A DNA stretch of 64,000 bases from Sphingobium jiangsuense. GTDB taxonomy: Bacteria; Pseudomonadota; Alphaproteobacteria; Sphingomonadales; Sphingomonadaceae. The translations under genes and the position numbers were made by a program. The notes beneath the pieces were generated by a model, which saw nothing but the letters and a program-made list of their open reading frames with translations, was not told the DNA's origin and did not search any database. The stretch is taken from contig NZ_JACIDT010000005.1 in NCBI RefSeq assembly GCF_014196495.1, forward strand, positions 62,001-126,000, read 5' to 3'. Shown here in pieces: positions 26,665 through 37,855 of this stretch; positions within the stretch are counted from its first letter, which is position 1; each line of letters opens with the position of its first letter.

Positions 26665-26682
26665 TACGTCAAACGCCCCATG
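26665..26682 (+). promoter_or_regulatory. 18-bp TACGTCAA regulatory element, copy 8
   Basis: TACGTCAAACGCCCCATG just in front of the urease operon. Its last three bases form the ATG at 26680, which argues against that codon as the ureD start and for the ATG at 26716 (51 bp after the element start). Confidence 0.8.
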
Positions 26683-26715
26683 TCGCCGCAAGCGGCCCGA
26701 CCGCACCTTGCCGTC

Positions 26716-27585
26716 ATGGAGCAGCCAGCGTCTTTACCGGAAAGGAACAGGGTTTCCGCCCCCTCCCTGCCTCCCCGTCATCAGCGCGTCGACGGCCATG
26801 CCCGCATCCGCTTTTCCAGCCATGGCGTCGGCGATCTCTACCAGCGCGCGCCCTGCCGCATGCTGTTCCCCGACCGGGAGCAAGGCGAGGCGCCGCTCGC
26901 CGTGCTCATCACCACCAGCGGCGGCCTGACCGGCGGCGACCGCATCCGCCTCGATATCGAGGCGGAACCGGAGGCGCGGGGCACGGTGACGACGCAGGCG
27001 GCGGAAAAGCTCTATCGCGTGCTGCCGGGCGAGGCGGATATCAGGATCGACACGCGGATCGAGATAGCGCGGGGCGCGGTGGTCGAATGGCTGTCGCAGG
27101 AGGCGATAATCTTCGACCGCAGCCGCTTGCGCCGGTCGCTGGACATCCGCCTGCACGGCGATGCGCGCCTGCTGGGCGTGGAGATGACGATGCTGGGCCG
27201 CGACGCGATGGGCGAGCGGTTCGCGACCGGCCTCGTCCACGATGCATGGCGGATATGGCGGGACGGCCGGCTGGTCTGGGCCGATGCGCTGCATCTGGAA
27301 CGGGCGGGGGTTGCCTCCCCCGGCCCGCGCTTCGGCATGGGCGAGGCGCGGGCGATGGCGACGCTGGTCTATGCCGGGGCCGACGCCGCCAGCCATCTCG
27401 ACCTTGCCCGCGCCCTTGCTCCGGCGCCATGGGGCGGCGCGACGGCGATGCACGACCTGCTGATCCTGCGCCTGATCGACCGTGACGGCATGGCCCTGCG
27501 CGCGGCCGCCGTTCGCGCGGTGACGGCGCTGCGCGCCGCCGCGCTCGGCTCCCCCGCCCGCCTTCCAGCCCTGTGGACCTGCTGA
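26716..27585 (+). CDS. ureD: Urease accessory protein UreD
   Basis: 289 residues from [11 protein letters not shown]. UreD core: [40 protein letters not shown] and [12 protein letters not shown]. UreD binds the apo-urease and together with UreF and UreG forms the complex that loads nickel. It is the first gene of a ten-gene run in which nearly every junction overlaps. An upstream ATG at 26680 would sit inside the regulatory element and is less likely. Confidence 0.9.
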   Translation: MEQPASLPERNRVSAPSLPPRHQRVDGHARIRFSSHGVGDLYQRAPCRMLFPDREQGEAPLAVLITTSGGLTGGDRIRLDIEAEPEARGTVTTQAAEKLYRVLPGEADIRIDTRIEIARGAVVEWLSQEAIIFDRSRLRRSLDIRLHGDARLLGVEMTMLGRDAMGERFATGLVHDAWRIWRDGRLVWADALHLERAGVASPGPRFGMGEARAMATLVYAGADAASHLDLARALAPAPWGGATAMHDLLILRLIDRDGMALRAAAVRAVTALRAAALGSPARLPALWTC

Positions 27586-27905
27586 TGCAACTGACCCCCC
27601 GCGAAAAGGACAAGCTGCTGATCGCCATGGCCGCGATGGTCGCGCGCAATCGCCTGCAACGGGGCGTGAAGCTCAACTATCCCGAAGCCATCGCCCTCAT
27701 CACCGAGCATGTGGTCGAAGGCGCGCGCGACGGCGCCAGCGTGGCCGATCTGATGGCGAGCGGCGGCCATGTGCTGACCGCCGATCAGGTGATGGAGGGC
27801 GTGCCGGAGATGATCCACGACGTTCAGGTGGAGGCGACCTTTCCCGACGGCACCAAGCTCGTCACCGTCCACCTGCCCATCCGCGCGAAGGGAGGCGCCG
27901 CATGA
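27585..27905 (+). CDS. ureA: Urease gamma subunit UreA
   Basis: 106 residues from [13 protein letters not shown], the standard family start. A shared TGATG at 27583-27587 links it to the ureD stop. It contains the usual [21 protein letters not shown] and [20 protein letters not shown]. UreA is the smallest subunit of the (UreABC)3 enzyme. Confidence 0.95.
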   Translation: MQLTPREKDKLLIAMAAMVARNRLQRGVKLNYPEAIALITEHVVEGARDGASVADLMASGGHVLTADQVMEGVPEMIHDVQVEATFPDGTKLVTVHLPIRAKGGAA

Positions 27906-28206
27906 TCCCCGGAGAGATACTCCCCGCGCCGGGCGAGATCGTGCTGAACGCCGGGGCGGAGGCGACGACCCTGACCGTCGCCAATAGCGGCGACCGGCCG
28001 ATCCAGGTGGGCAGCCACTATCATTTCGCGGAGGCCAACCCCGCGCTGCTGTTCGACCGCGCCGCCGCGCGCGGGCGCCGCCTCGACATAGCGCCCGGCA
28101 CCGCCATCCGTTTCGAGCCGGGCCAGAGCCGCGAGGTCGCGCTGATCCCCTTTGGCGGCGCGCGCCGGATCATCGGCTTTCGCGGCGACATCATGGGGGA
28201 CCTCTG

Positions 28207-28207
<1 letters not shown>
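27902..28207 (+). CDS. ureB: Urease beta subunit UreB
   Basis: 101 residues. [13 protein letters not shown] at the start and [20 protein letters not shown] are diagnostic. It overlaps ureA by ATGA and ureC by TGATG. As expected for alphaproteobacteria, the gamma and beta subunits are separate proteins rather than fused. Confidence 0.95.
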
Positions 28208-29919
<1,712 letters not shown>

Positions 29920-29932
29920 GGGGAAGCGTCCG

Positions 29933-30433
29933 ATGCCGGTTGCCCATATCGTCCTTTCCCCCTTCGACTGGTCCCGCGCCCGCGCGGCGGATGTCATCAC
30001 GCTCGACCATGACGCCCGCCATCGCCGCCGCATCAGCCTGGTCGCCGACGGCGGCACGGCGTTCCTGCTCGACCTGCCCCGCGCGGCGGTGCTGCGCGAC
30101 GGCGATGCGCTGCAACTGGAGGACGGGCGGCTGATCCGGGTGGCGGCGGCGGCCGAGCCGCTGATGCACGTCGCCGCTGGGTCTTCGGTCGGTCTTGCCC
30201 GCCTCGCCTGGCATGTCGGCAACCGGCACCTGCCCGCGATGATCGGGGACGATCATCTGCTGCTGCGCGAGGATCATGTCATCGCCGCGATGCTGGAGGG
30301 GCTGGGCGCGACGGTCACGTACGTCAGCGCCGCCTTCACCCCCGAACAGGGCGCCTATAGCGGTACGGGCGCGCATGACCACGCCCCCGCGCAGGGGCAA
30401 CATCACCACCACCACCACGACCATGCTCACTGA
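29933..30433 (+). CDS. ureE: Urease nickel metallochaperone UreE
   Basis: 166 residues from MPVAHIVLSPFD. The UreE N-terminal peptide-binding domain is followed by the metal domain (ARLAWHVGNRHLPAM, LREDHVIAAMLEGLGA), and the C-terminus is a His-rich tail with six consecutive His followed by DHAH. The tail should bind several nickel ions. It overlaps ureF by 11 bp. Confidence 0.93.
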   Translation: MPVAHIVLSPFDWSRARAADVITLDHDARHRRRISLVADGGTAFLLDLPRAAVLRDGDALQLEDGRLIRVAAAAEPLMHVAAGSSVGLARLAWHVGNRHLPAMIGDDHLLLREDHVIAAMLEGLGATVTYVSAAFTPEQGAYSGTGAHDHAPAQGQHHHHHHDHAH

Positions 30434-31103
30434 CGCCGCTCTTCAGCCGCTGCTGGCATGGACCTCCCCCGCCTATCCGATCGGGGCCTTCACCTATAGC
30501 CATGGCCTCGAAACGGCGGTCGACGATGGCCGCGTCCGCACCGCCGCCGATATCGTCGCCTATGTCGAAACCGTGCTGTCGAGCGGCGGCGGCTGGGTGG
30601 ACGCGGTGCTGTTCGCCCATGGCTGGCGCGCAGCGGGCGACGAGGCCGCGTTCGACGAGCTGGCCGATCTCGCCGCCGCCTTTCGCGGCAGCAGCGAGAC
30701 CCTGCTCGAAAGCGTGCAGCAGGGCCGCTCCTTCCTCGCCGTCACCCGCGCGGCATGGCCGCATCCGGCGCTGGACGCCTTCGCCGCGCGGCGGGCGGAC
30801 CTGCCCGTCGCCCATTGCAGCGTGATGGCGCTGGCCTGCGCCGCCCATGGCCTGCCGCTCGCCCCTTCGCTGCACGCCTGTATCCACGGCATGGCGGCCA
30901 ATCTGGTGTCGGCGGGGGTGCGGCTCGTGCCCCTCGGCCAGACCGACGGGCAGATCGCGACGGCGGCTCTCTCCCGCCTGATCCCCGCCCTCGCGGACCG
31001 CGCGCTCGCCACCTCGCTCGACGATCTGGGCACCGCCTCCCCGCTGCTGGAGCTGGCGTCCTTCCACCACGAAACCCTCTATACAAGGCTGTTCCGGTCA
31101 TGA
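30423..31103 (+). CDS. ureF: Urease accessory protein UreF
   Basis: 226 residues from [13 protein letters not shown]. The conserved [16 protein letters not shown] and the all-helical profile are typical of UreF, which regulates the UreG GTPase in the UreDFG nickel-insertion complex. The start lies within the ureE end and the stop overlaps the ureG ATG. Confidence 0.93.
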   Translation: MLTDAALQPLLAWTSPAYPIGAFTYSHGLETAVDDGRVRTAADIVAYVETVLSSGGGWVDAVLFAHGWRAAGDEAAFDELADLAAAFRGSSETLLESVQQGRSFLAVTRAAWPHPALDAFAARRADLPVAHCSVMALACAAHGLPLAPSLHACIHGMAANLVSAGVRLVPLGQTDGQIATAALSRLIPALADRALATSLDDLGTASPLLELASFHHETLYTRLFRS

Positions 31104-31765
31104 TCCCATCCAGCGTTTCGCCAGCCCCCGCCGCCGCCTCCCTCAGCGGACCGCTGCGCGTCGGCATCGGCGGGCCGGTGGGGTCGGGCAAGACCGCGCT
31201 GACCGACCGGCTGTGCAAGGCGCTGCGCGACCGCTACAACATCGCGGCGATCACCAACGACATCTACACGCGCGAGGACGCGGAATTCCTGAACCGGTCC
31301 GGCGCGCTCGCTCCCGAACGGATCATGGGCGTGGAAACCGGAGGCTGTCCGCACACCGCGATCCGCGAGGACGCCAGCATCAACCTCGCCGCGGTCGAGC
31401 AGATGACGGCGCGCTTTCCGGGGCTGGAGATGATCTTCATCGAAAGCGGCGGGGACAATCTCGCCGCCACCTTCAGCCCGGAACTGGCCGATATAACGAT
31501 TTACGTGATCGACGTGTCCGCCGGGGATAAGATTCCGCGCAAGGGCGGGCCGGGCATCACCCGGTCGGATCTGCTGGTCATCAACAAGATCGACCTCGCC
31601 CCGCTGGTGGGCGCCAGCCTTGAGGTGATGGACCGCGACGCCCGCAGGATGCGCGGGTATCGCCCGTTTCTGTTCACCAACCTCAAGGACGCTATCGGGC
31701 TGGACGAGATCATCGCCTTCATCCTCCGCGCGGGCGGGCTGCCGGAAAGGCCGCTCGCCCCATGA
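31100..31765 (+). CDS. ureG: Urease nickel-insertion GTPase UreG
   Basis: 221 residues. P-loop [11 protein letters not shown], the metal-binding CPH motif ([11 protein letters not shown]), [11 protein letters not shown] and the G4 NKIDLAP are all present. UreG hydrolyses GTP to drive nickel transfer. The start overlaps ureF and its stop overlaps the sensor kinase start (ATGA). Confidence 0.95.
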   Translation: MIPSSVSPAPAAASLSGPLRVGIGGPVGSGKTALTDRLCKALRDRYNIAAITNDIYTREDAEFLNRSGALAPERIMGVETGGCPHTAIREDASINLAAVEQMTARFPGLEMIFIESGGDNLAATFSPELADITIYVIDVSAGDKIPRKGGPGITRSDLLVINKIDLAPLVGASLEVMDRDARRMRGYRPFLFTNLKDAIGLDEIIAFILRAGGLPERPLAP

Positions 31766-34700
31766 CAAGCGCAGCGCCGGTCTTTCGCGAAAAACGGCTG
31801 TACAACAAATGGGTCGCCAGCCAGACGCTGGAAGATTATGCGCTGCGCTACACCGCCGACCATGCGCGCAAATGGACGGTCGGGCGGGTCGTGCACACCG
31901 CGCTGGGCGCGGCGGCCTTTCTGGCATGCGAGGCGATCGGCGCGGGGATAACGCTGGCCTACGGTTTCGCCAACAGCATCGCCGCGATTGCCGCCGCCAT
32001 GGTGGTGATGTTCCTGATCGGCCTGCCCATCGCCTTCCGCGCGGCACGGCACGGCCTCGACATCGACCTGCTGACGCGCGGGGCCGGGTTCGGCTATCTG
32101 GGCTCGACCGTCACCTCGCTGATCTACGCCTCGTTCACCTTCCTGCTGTTTTCGGTGGAAGCCAGCATCATGGCGGTCGCCCTCGTCGCGCTGACGGGCA
32201 TGCCGCTCGGCCTCGCCTATCTTCTGAGCGCGGTCGCGGTGCTGCCGATCGCGCTCTACGGGATGAAGTCGATCTCGCGCTTCCAATGGGCGACGCAGCC
32301 GCTGTGGCTGGTGCTGCAACTGGCGCCCTTCGCCTATCTGCTGTGGCTCGGCCCGTCCGCCATCGCGCCGTGGACCGAGCTGATCGGCGGCGGCGGGGAG
32401 GGGAAGGGCGGCCTCGACCTGCTGCATTTCGGCTTCGCCTTTTCCATGCTGATGTCGCTGATGCCGCAAATCGGCGAGCAGGCGGACTATCTGCGCTTCC
32501 TGCCCCGCCCGCGCGGCCGCGCCTCCGCGCGCCGGTGGAGGATGGCGGTCGTCATGGGCGGCCCCGGCTGGGCATTCATAGGCGGCGCGAAACTGGCGCT
32601 GGGGTCGCTGCTCGCCTGCTACGGCATGGCCCATGGCGTGGCGGACCCGGCCAGTCCGACCGGCATGTTCCAGGCGATCTTCGCCGCGATGACCGGGCAC
32701 GACCGGCTCGCCCTGCTGCTGACGGCGATCTTCATCATCACCTGCCAGCTCAAGATCAACGTGACCAATGCCTATGCGGGGTCGATCGCCTGGTCGAACT
32801 TCTTCGCCCGGCTGACCCACAGCCATCCCGGCCGGGTCGTCTGGCTGTTGTTCAACATCGTGCTTGCCGTGCTGCTGATGGAAATCGGGCTGGGGCAGAC
32901 GATCGAGGGCCTGCTGATCCTCTACGCCAATGTCGCGGTGGCGTGGATCGGCGCGCTGGCGGCGGACCTCGTCATCTCGAAGCCGCTGGGCCTCAGCCCG
33001 CCCGGCATCGAATTCAAGCGCGCCCATCTCTACGACATCAACCCGGTGGGCGTCGGTGCGATGGGCCTGTCGGTGCTGGTGTCGAGCCTCGCCTGGTTCG
33101 GCCTGTTCGGCCCGATGGCGCAGGCGTTCGGATCGCTGCTGGGCCTGTCGGTCGCGTTCATCAGCGCGCCGGCGATCGCCCTCCTGACCCATGGCCGCTA
33201 TTATCTGGCGCGCCAGTCGAAGCTGCCTTCGGGCGATGCCACCCATCGCTGCGTCATCTGCGAGAACAGCTTCCAGCGCGTCGACATGGCCAGCTGCCCG
33301 ATGTACGACGCGCCGATCTGCTCGCTCTGCTGCACGCTGGAGGCCCGCTGCTACGACCGCTGCAAGACCGACAGCCGCGCGACCCAGCAGGCGTCGATCT
33401 GGCTGGAAAAGCTGCTGCCCGCCGCCATCGCCCGCCATGTGCACACGCCGGTCGGGCATTTCATCGCCATCTTCGCGCTCATCCTGTGCGGCAACGCGCT
33501 GCTGATGCTGCTGATCGGGGCGAGCCATGCGCATCGCCAGGCGGACGAGCGGGAGCTGATACGGGGCATATTGATCAGCCTGTTCCTGCTGCTCTCTTTC
33601 GTCGGCGGCATCGCGGCGTGGATCGTCGTCCTCGCCCATGAGAGCCGCCGCACCGCGATCCGCGAGACCCGCCATCATCTCCGCAAGCTGAGCGAGGAGA
33701 TCGCCGCCCATGAGATAACCGATGCGCGGCTGCAACGCGCGAAGGAGGCGGCGGAATCCGCCAATGCCGCCAAGAGCCGCTATCTGGTCAGCGTCAGCCA
33801 CGAAATCCGCTCGCCGCTCAATTCCATCTACGGCTATGCCCAGTTGCTGGAACGGGGCGGCAACGACGTCACCCCGGTCAAGGCCGCGCGGGTGATCCGC
33901 CGCAGCGCCGAGCATCTGACCAATCTGGTCGAGGGCCTGCTGGACATATCGCAGGTGGAAAACGGCGTGCTGCGCCTCAGCAACGACACGGTGCAATTCG
34001 CCCCCTTCCTCGACCAGATCGCCAGCATGTTCCGCTATCAGGCGAAGGCCAAGGGGCTGAAATTCCTCTACGACCGCCCTGAGATATTGCCGGATTTCGT
34101 GCGCACCGACCAGAAGCGGCTGCGCCAGATCCTCATCAACATCCTGTCCAACGCGATCAAGTTCACGCGTGAGGGGCATGTCCGCTTCCGCGTCCTCTAT
34201 CGCAGCCAGATGGCGACGTTCGAGATCAGCGACACCGGCCCCGGCATCGCGCCCGACGAGCTGGACCTGATCTTCGTTCCGTTCGAGCGGGGCAACAATC
34301 CGCAGGCGCGCGAGCAGCAGGGCGTCGGCCTCGGCCTGTCGATCACCCATGCGCTGGTGCAGATATTGGGCGGCGAGATCGGCGTGAAGAGCCAGCTCGG
34401 CAAGGGCACGCGCTTTTCCGTGCGGCTGATGCTGGGCGAGGCGGCCGGGCATGCGGCCGACCCGGCGTCGAGCGGCGCCATCATCGGCTATGATGGCCCC
34501 CGGCGGACCATCGCGATCGTTGATGACGACCCGCAGCAGGTGTCGCTGATCCGCAACCTTCTCGAACCGCTCGGCTTCACGATGGTGGAGGCGGGCGACG
34601 GGCTGAGCGGCGTGACCCTGTGCGAGGAGCGCCAGCCCGACCTCGCGCTGCTCGACATCACCATGCCGGGGCAGAACGGATGGGCGGCGGCCAGGGGGAT

Positions 34701-35148
34701 ACGCAAGGCGCTGGGCGAGCATGTGCGCATCGTCATGCTGTCGGCCGACGCCCATGAATATCGCACCGACCGGAGGCCCGACGACGCGCACGACCGCTTC
34801 CTGATGAAGCCGGTCGATTTCGGCGCCCTGCTCGACAGCATCGCCGAACTGCTGAAGCTCAGCTGGATCGTCGAGGAAAAGCCGGGCGGGGACGGTGAGG
34901 CGCGGCCGGTGGCCGACACAGGCGATGCGCGGCGCACCGTCACGCCGCTGCCCGCGACCGCCCGCCCTCATCTCGACGATATCGCCCGGCTGGTGCGCAT
35001 CGGACATGTGCGGGGGATAGAGGGCACGATCAAGGCGATGGTGGAGGCGGTGCCCGAAAGCGAGCCGCTTTCCGTGCAGCTGCTGCTCTGCCTCGATCGT
35101 TTCGACCTGCGCGCCCTTTCCGACCTGATACAAAGGCATGCCGCATGA
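31762..35148 (+). CDS. Hybrid histidine kinase with transporter-like (NCS1-type) sensor
   Basis: 1128 residues. Residues 1-485 form about 12 membrane segments resembling NCS1 (nucleobase/allantoin) symporters. A cytosolic Cys cluster at about 497-537 has seven or eight Cys ([23 protein letters not shown]) and could bind metal. Two more membrane segments follow near 568-620, then a HisKA domain ([11 protein letters not shown], His680), HATPase N box, G1 (DTGPGIA) and G2 (GVGLGLSI), and a receiver domain with Asp965 and Lys in LMKPVDF. The C-terminal 110 residues may be an Hpt-like remnant without a clear phosphoacceptor. It overlaps ureG and the response regulator, so sensor, regulator and urease share one transcript. 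Likely ligand: a urea or guanidino compound, by context only. Confidence 0.85.
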   Translation: MTSAAPVFREKRLYNKWVASQTLEDYALRYTADHARKWTVGRVVHTALGAAAFLACEAIGAGITLAYGFANSIAAIAAAMVVMFLIGLPIAFRAARHGLDIDLLTRGAGFGYLGSTVTSLIYASFTFLLFSVEASIMAVALVALTGMPLGLAYLLSAVAVLPIALYGMKSISRFQWATQPLWLVLQLAPFAYLLWLGPSAIAPWTELIGGGGEGKGGLDLLHFGFAFSMLMSLMPQIGEQADYLRFLPRPRGRASARRWRMAVVMGGPGWAFIGGAKLALGSLLACYGMAHGVADPASPTGMFQAIFAAMTGHDRLALLLTAIFIITCQLKINVTNAYAGSIAWSNFFARLTHSHPGRVVWLLFNIVLAVLLMEIGLGQTIEGLLILYANVAVAWIGALAADLVISKPLGLSPPGIEFKRAHLYDINPVGVGAMGLSVLVSSLAWFGLFGPMAQAFGSLLGLSVAFISAPAIALLTHGRYYLARQSKLPSGDATHRCVICENSFQRVDMASCPMYDAPICSLCCTLEARCYDRCKTDSRATQQASIWLEKLLPAAIARHVHTPVGHFIAIFALILCGNALLMLLIGASHAHRQADERELIRGILISLFLLLSFVGGIAAWIVVLAHESRRTAIRETRHHLRKLSEEIAAHEITDARLQRAKEAAESANAAKSRYLVSVSHEIRSPLNSIYGYAQLLERGGNDVTPVKAARVIRRSAEHLTNLVEGLLDISQVENGVLRLSNDTVQFAPFLDQIASMFRYQAKAKGLKFLYDRPEILPDFVRTDQKRLRQILINILSNAIKFTREGHVRFRVLYRSQMATFEISDTGPGIAPDELDLIFVPFERGNNPQAREQQGVGLGLSITHALVQILGGEIGVKSQLGKGTRFSVRLMLGEAAGHAADPASSGAIIGYDGPRRTIAIVDDDPQQVSLIRNLLEPLGFTMVEAGDGLSGVTLCEERQPDLALLDITMPGQNGWAAARGIRKALGEHVRIVMLSADAHEYRTDRRPDDAHDRFLMKPVDFGALLDSIAELLKLSWIVEEKPGGDGEARPVADTGDARRTVTPLPATARPHLDDIARLVRIGHVRGIEGTIKAMVEAVPESEPLSVQLLLCLDRFDLRALSDLIQRHAA

Positions 35149-36089
35149 CAGCTTCCCCGCCATCCGATCCCCGCATCATCGGCGATACTGTCCTGATCGT
35201 CGACGACACGCCGGATTCGCTCCGTTTCCTGACCGATACGCTGGAGGCGTCGGGCCTGACGGTGCTGGTCGCCACCACCGGCGAAGGGGCGCTGGACCTG
35301 CTGGCGCATATCGAACCGAACCTCATCCTGATGGATGCCGTGATGCCCGGCATGGGCGGGTTCGAGGCGACCCGCGCGATCAAGGCCAACCCGGCTTGGG
35401 CGCATATTCCCGTCATCTTCATGACCGGCCTTACCGAAAGCGAGCATGTCGTCCATGGCTTCGACGCGGGCGGGGCCGATTATGTCCGCAAGCCGATCGA
35501 CGTGGACGAACTGCTGGCGCGGGTGCGGGTGCACATCAACCATGCGCGGGCGCGGCAGGCGAGCGAGGCCGGGCTGGACGCGACCGGGCGCCTGCTCGCC
35601 GCCGTCGACACGCGCGGCGCGCTGCTCTGGTGCACGCCGCTGGCGCGGCAGCTCATCCTCCGGCATGCGCCCGGCTGGGCGGAAAGCAGCGGCACGCTGC
35701 CGCCGCCCTTTCGGGCGCTGGCGGCGCGCCTCACCGCCGCCGGCGCCCCGCTCGGCACGCCTGCCCGGATGGACATGGGCGAGGGCCTCTCCATCGAACT
35801 GGTGCTGATCGCCCGCTATCGCGACAATGAATGCCTGCTGCGCCTCAACGAGATCAACCCCGCCGCCGATATCGCCCGATTGCAGGAGCGGCACGGGCTG
35901 ACGCTGAGAGAGGCCGAGGTGCTGCTGTGGATAAGCTATGGCAAGCCCAATCGCGTCATCAGCGAGATCCTCGCCATCAGCCCGCGCACGGTGAACAAGC
36001 ATCTGGAGCAGATATTCGAGAAGCTGGGCGTGGAAACGCGCGCGGCGGCGGCGGCGGTCGCCGTGCGCACGGGCAGCCATTATGGCTGA
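35145..36089 (+). CDS. LuxR-type response regulator
   Basis: 314 residues. Receiver domain 14-130 with the DD pair in LIVDDTPDS, phosphoacceptor Asp64 (LILMDAVMPGMGG) and Lys in VRKPIDVD. A middle segment (about 145-240) has no recognisable domain. The LuxR helix-turn-helix is at 255-310 (LTLREAEVLLWISYGKPNR, ISEILAISPRTVNKHLEQIF). It overlaps the kinase by ATGA and nikR-like by 8 bp. It is the best candidate to bind the TACGTCAA elements because it is the only response regulator in the region; that is inference. Confidence 0.88.
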   Translation: MTASPPSDPRIIGDTVLIVDDTPDSLRFLTDTLEASGLTVLVATTGEGALDLLAHIEPNLILMDAVMPGMGGFEATRAIKANPAWAHIPVIFMTGLTESEHVVHGFDAGGADYVRKPIDVDELLARVRVHINHARARQASEAGLDATGRLLAAVDTRGALLWCTPLARQLILRHAPGWAESSGTLPPPFRALAARLTAAGAPLGTPARMDMGEGLSIELVLIARYRDNECLLRLNEINPAADIARLQERHGLTLREAEVLLWISYGKPNRVISEILAISPRTVNKHLEQIFEKLGVETRAAAAAVAVRTGSHYG

Positions 36090-36624
36090 CCGTCCCTCTG
36101 CCCCGGCGGCCCTCGACCGGAAGGACGGGGAAGGCGCGGCGACGCAGGCCAATCTCCAACGCCTCACCATCTCGCTCGGCGTGGCGCTGGGCGCCGAACT
36201 CGATCAGCTGGTGAAGGAAAGGCAGTATAGGAGCCGGTCGGAAGCCGTCCGCGACCTGATCGGCGAGGGGTTGGAGCGCTGGCGGACGGAGATGACGGGC
36301 AGCGCGCTGTGCGTCGCCAACCTCTCCTATGTCGTCGACCGGCGGATGCGCGCGCTGTCGCAGAAGATCGCGGAGCTGCAACATGCCCATCACGATCTCG
36401 TCGCCTCCAGCACCGTGGTGCGGCTCGACCATTTCCACAGCCTGGAAAGCGTGATCCTCAAGGGACCGACCGGCGCGGTGCGGGCCTTTGCCGATCGCCT
36501 GCGCGCCGAGCGGGGCGTGCGCTTCGGCGCGCTCAACCTGTTGCTGGTGACGCCGGGGGACGATCACGACCGGCCGGACGATCATTCCCATGACGGCCAC
36601 CGGCATCTGTCGCCGACGCTGTAG
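36082..36624 (+). CDS. NikR-like ribbon-helix-helix regulator with altered nickel site
   Basis: 180 residues. The N-terminal RHH DNA-binding part is clear (QRLTISLGVALGAELDQLV, RSRSEAVRDLIGEGLE) and the ACT-like C-terminal domain aligns with E. coli NikR through LQHAHHDL and SLESVILKG. In my alignment the canonical high-affinity ligands (E. coli His87, His89, Cys95) fall on Val, Arg and Ser, although nearby His residues (DHFHS) could substitute. An extra C-terminal tail is His/Asp rich (DHDRPDDHSHDGHRH). It ends the urease operon. Likely role: metal-dependent repression of nickel uptake; the altered ligands mean this needs proof. Confidence 0.75.
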   Translation: MADRPSAPAALDRKDGEGAATQANLQRLTISLGVALGAELDQLVKERQYRSRSEAVRDLIGEGLERWRTEMTGSALCVANLSYVVDRRMRALSQKIAELQHAHHDLVASSTVVRLDHFHSLESVILKGPTGAVRAFADRLRAERGVRFGALNLLLVTPGDDHDRPDDHSHDGHRHLSPTL

Positions 36625-36711
36625 CGGCAGCACCAACGGAAGGCCGTTAGGCTGGCCGGGCGGAGAATCCTCGCGGTGAAGAGGTGATGCTTCGCGAGGC
36701 TGGAGGTGCGT

Positions 36712-37464
36712 TCACTTCCCGGCGACCGGCACCACGCTCGCAGGCGCATCGGCGGAGGGCGTGTAGCTTTCCTTGACGGCGGGCCGCTCGCGCATTCGCT
36801 CAAGCCACGCCAGGGTGCGCGGCGTGTCGGCGTCGGGGCCGAGTATGTCCGGGAAATAAAGGGCGATCCGGTCGACATAGGGCAGCAGGTCGATGTCGGC
36901 GAGCGTATAGGCCTGCCCCATCAGCCAAGGTCCATCGCCGACGCCCGCTTCTATCTTCTCCACGATGCGCTTTGCCGACGCGCGCGCTTTCTCGTGATCG
37001 TGCGCCGAAAAGCTGTTGTCGGCCGCCTTCCGCCACTGCTCGCGCCGTTCATCGGTCGGCACCTGGGCGATCACCTTCTCATATTCATCGGCGCTCAGCC
37101 TGGCCAGGACCGGCTGATAGAAAGCCCAGGTGTTCGGGACGACGGCGGCCAGGCCATAATTGTCCGCCAGCTTCGTCCACAGCCGCATCCGCGCCAGGGC
37201 GAGGGGATCGGCGGGGCGCAGCGGCGGATCCGGGAAAACCGCATCGATATATTCGTTGATGAGCATCGATTCGAGGATCGGCTCCCCGTCATGCACCAAT
37301 GCCGGCACGACGCCGTTCGGGTTGATCGCGAGATATTCGGGCCGGTGATGCTCGAACTTGCGCAGGTCGAGATAATGGCTGCGGTAATCCAGTCCTTTTT
37401 CGGCGAGACAGAGCCTGACCTTCTTGGAGCAGGTGGTCAGACCGGCATGATAGAGTTCCAGCAT
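36712..37464 (-). CDS. Glutathione S-transferase, LigF/beta-etherase-like
   Basis: 250 residues from MLELYHAGLTTCSKKVRLCL; GGAGA lies 8 bp upstream and fixes the start although the frame is longer. The thioredoxin-fold half carries NPNGVVPALVHDGEPILES (cis-Pro loop and glutathione-binding ES). The helical half has LRPADPLALARMRLWTKLAD, similar in layout to LigF beta-aryl-ether cleaving GSTs and related dehalogenating enzymes. The neighbouring Rieske oxygenases fit cleavage of an aromatic ether or thioether adduct. It is divergent from the first Rieske gene, with an operator between them. Confidence 0.72.
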   Translation of the reverse strand: MLELYHAGLTTCSKKVRLCLAEKGLDYRSHYLDLRKFEHHRPEYLAINPNGVVPALVHDGEPILESMLINEYIDAVFPDPPLRPADPLALARMRLWTKLADNYGLAAVVPNTWAFYQPVLARLSADEYEKVIAQVPTDERREQWRKAADNSFSAHDHEKARASAKRIVEKIEAGVGDGPWLMGQAYTLADIDLLPYVDRIALYFPDILGPDADTPRTLAWLERMRERPAVKESYTPSADAPASVVPVAGK

Positions 37465-37748
37465 GAATATTCTCCAGATTTCGGCGAGGAACCGCCAGCC
37501 CCATGCGCCGAAATGGATGGCGCAAGCAGCGCTGCCGCGTCCGGCCACAGGCGGGCCCGATCTGTCGCGGCGGTAGAACCGTCGATTCAGGATCGGTCGT
37601 TCGGGTCGGCGCCCGGCATAACCGGCTATCTCCGACTGCGTACTAAATCGATCATGTTCAGTTATTGATACTGTGGGAATTGCGGGTGTCAAGCCCGCCA
37701 CTCCATTCGACGACGCTTTTGCAACGGCGGCTCAAGCGCTTCTCCTGC

Positions 37749-37777
37749 TTGACGTTTGTGATCATGATCATTATTGA
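37749..37777 (+). promoter_or_regulatory. Promoter with TGAT-N4-ATCA operator A
   Basis: A -35 TTGACG (37749-37754) and -10-like TATTGA (37772-37777) are 17 bp apart. The palindrome TGATCATGATCA (37759-37770) lies in the spacer. It drives the Rieske gene at 37856. The 391-bp gap to the divergent GST contains no gene. The same layout recurs at 45032, 48043 and 48360. Confidence 0.7.
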
Positions 37778-37855
37778 TCAGAATCTGGTCATATCTATAA
37801 CATCCTTGCTCATGGCGCAGCGTACCCGTGACGCAAATTTCGAGAGGAGAATTTG

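Noticed and set aside
26680-26715. ATG at 26680 as the ureD start
   Set aside because: It is part of regulatory element copy 8; the ATG at 26716 leaves room for a transcript start.
30320-30327. TACGTCAG inside ureE
   Set aside because: Within coding sequence and lacking the second half of the element, so a chance match.
37749-37760. TTGACGT resembling a reverse TACGTCAA element in front of the first Rieske gene
   Set aside because: The GCCC half and flanking bases are missing; the bases fit a -35 hexamer of the operator-A promoter instead.
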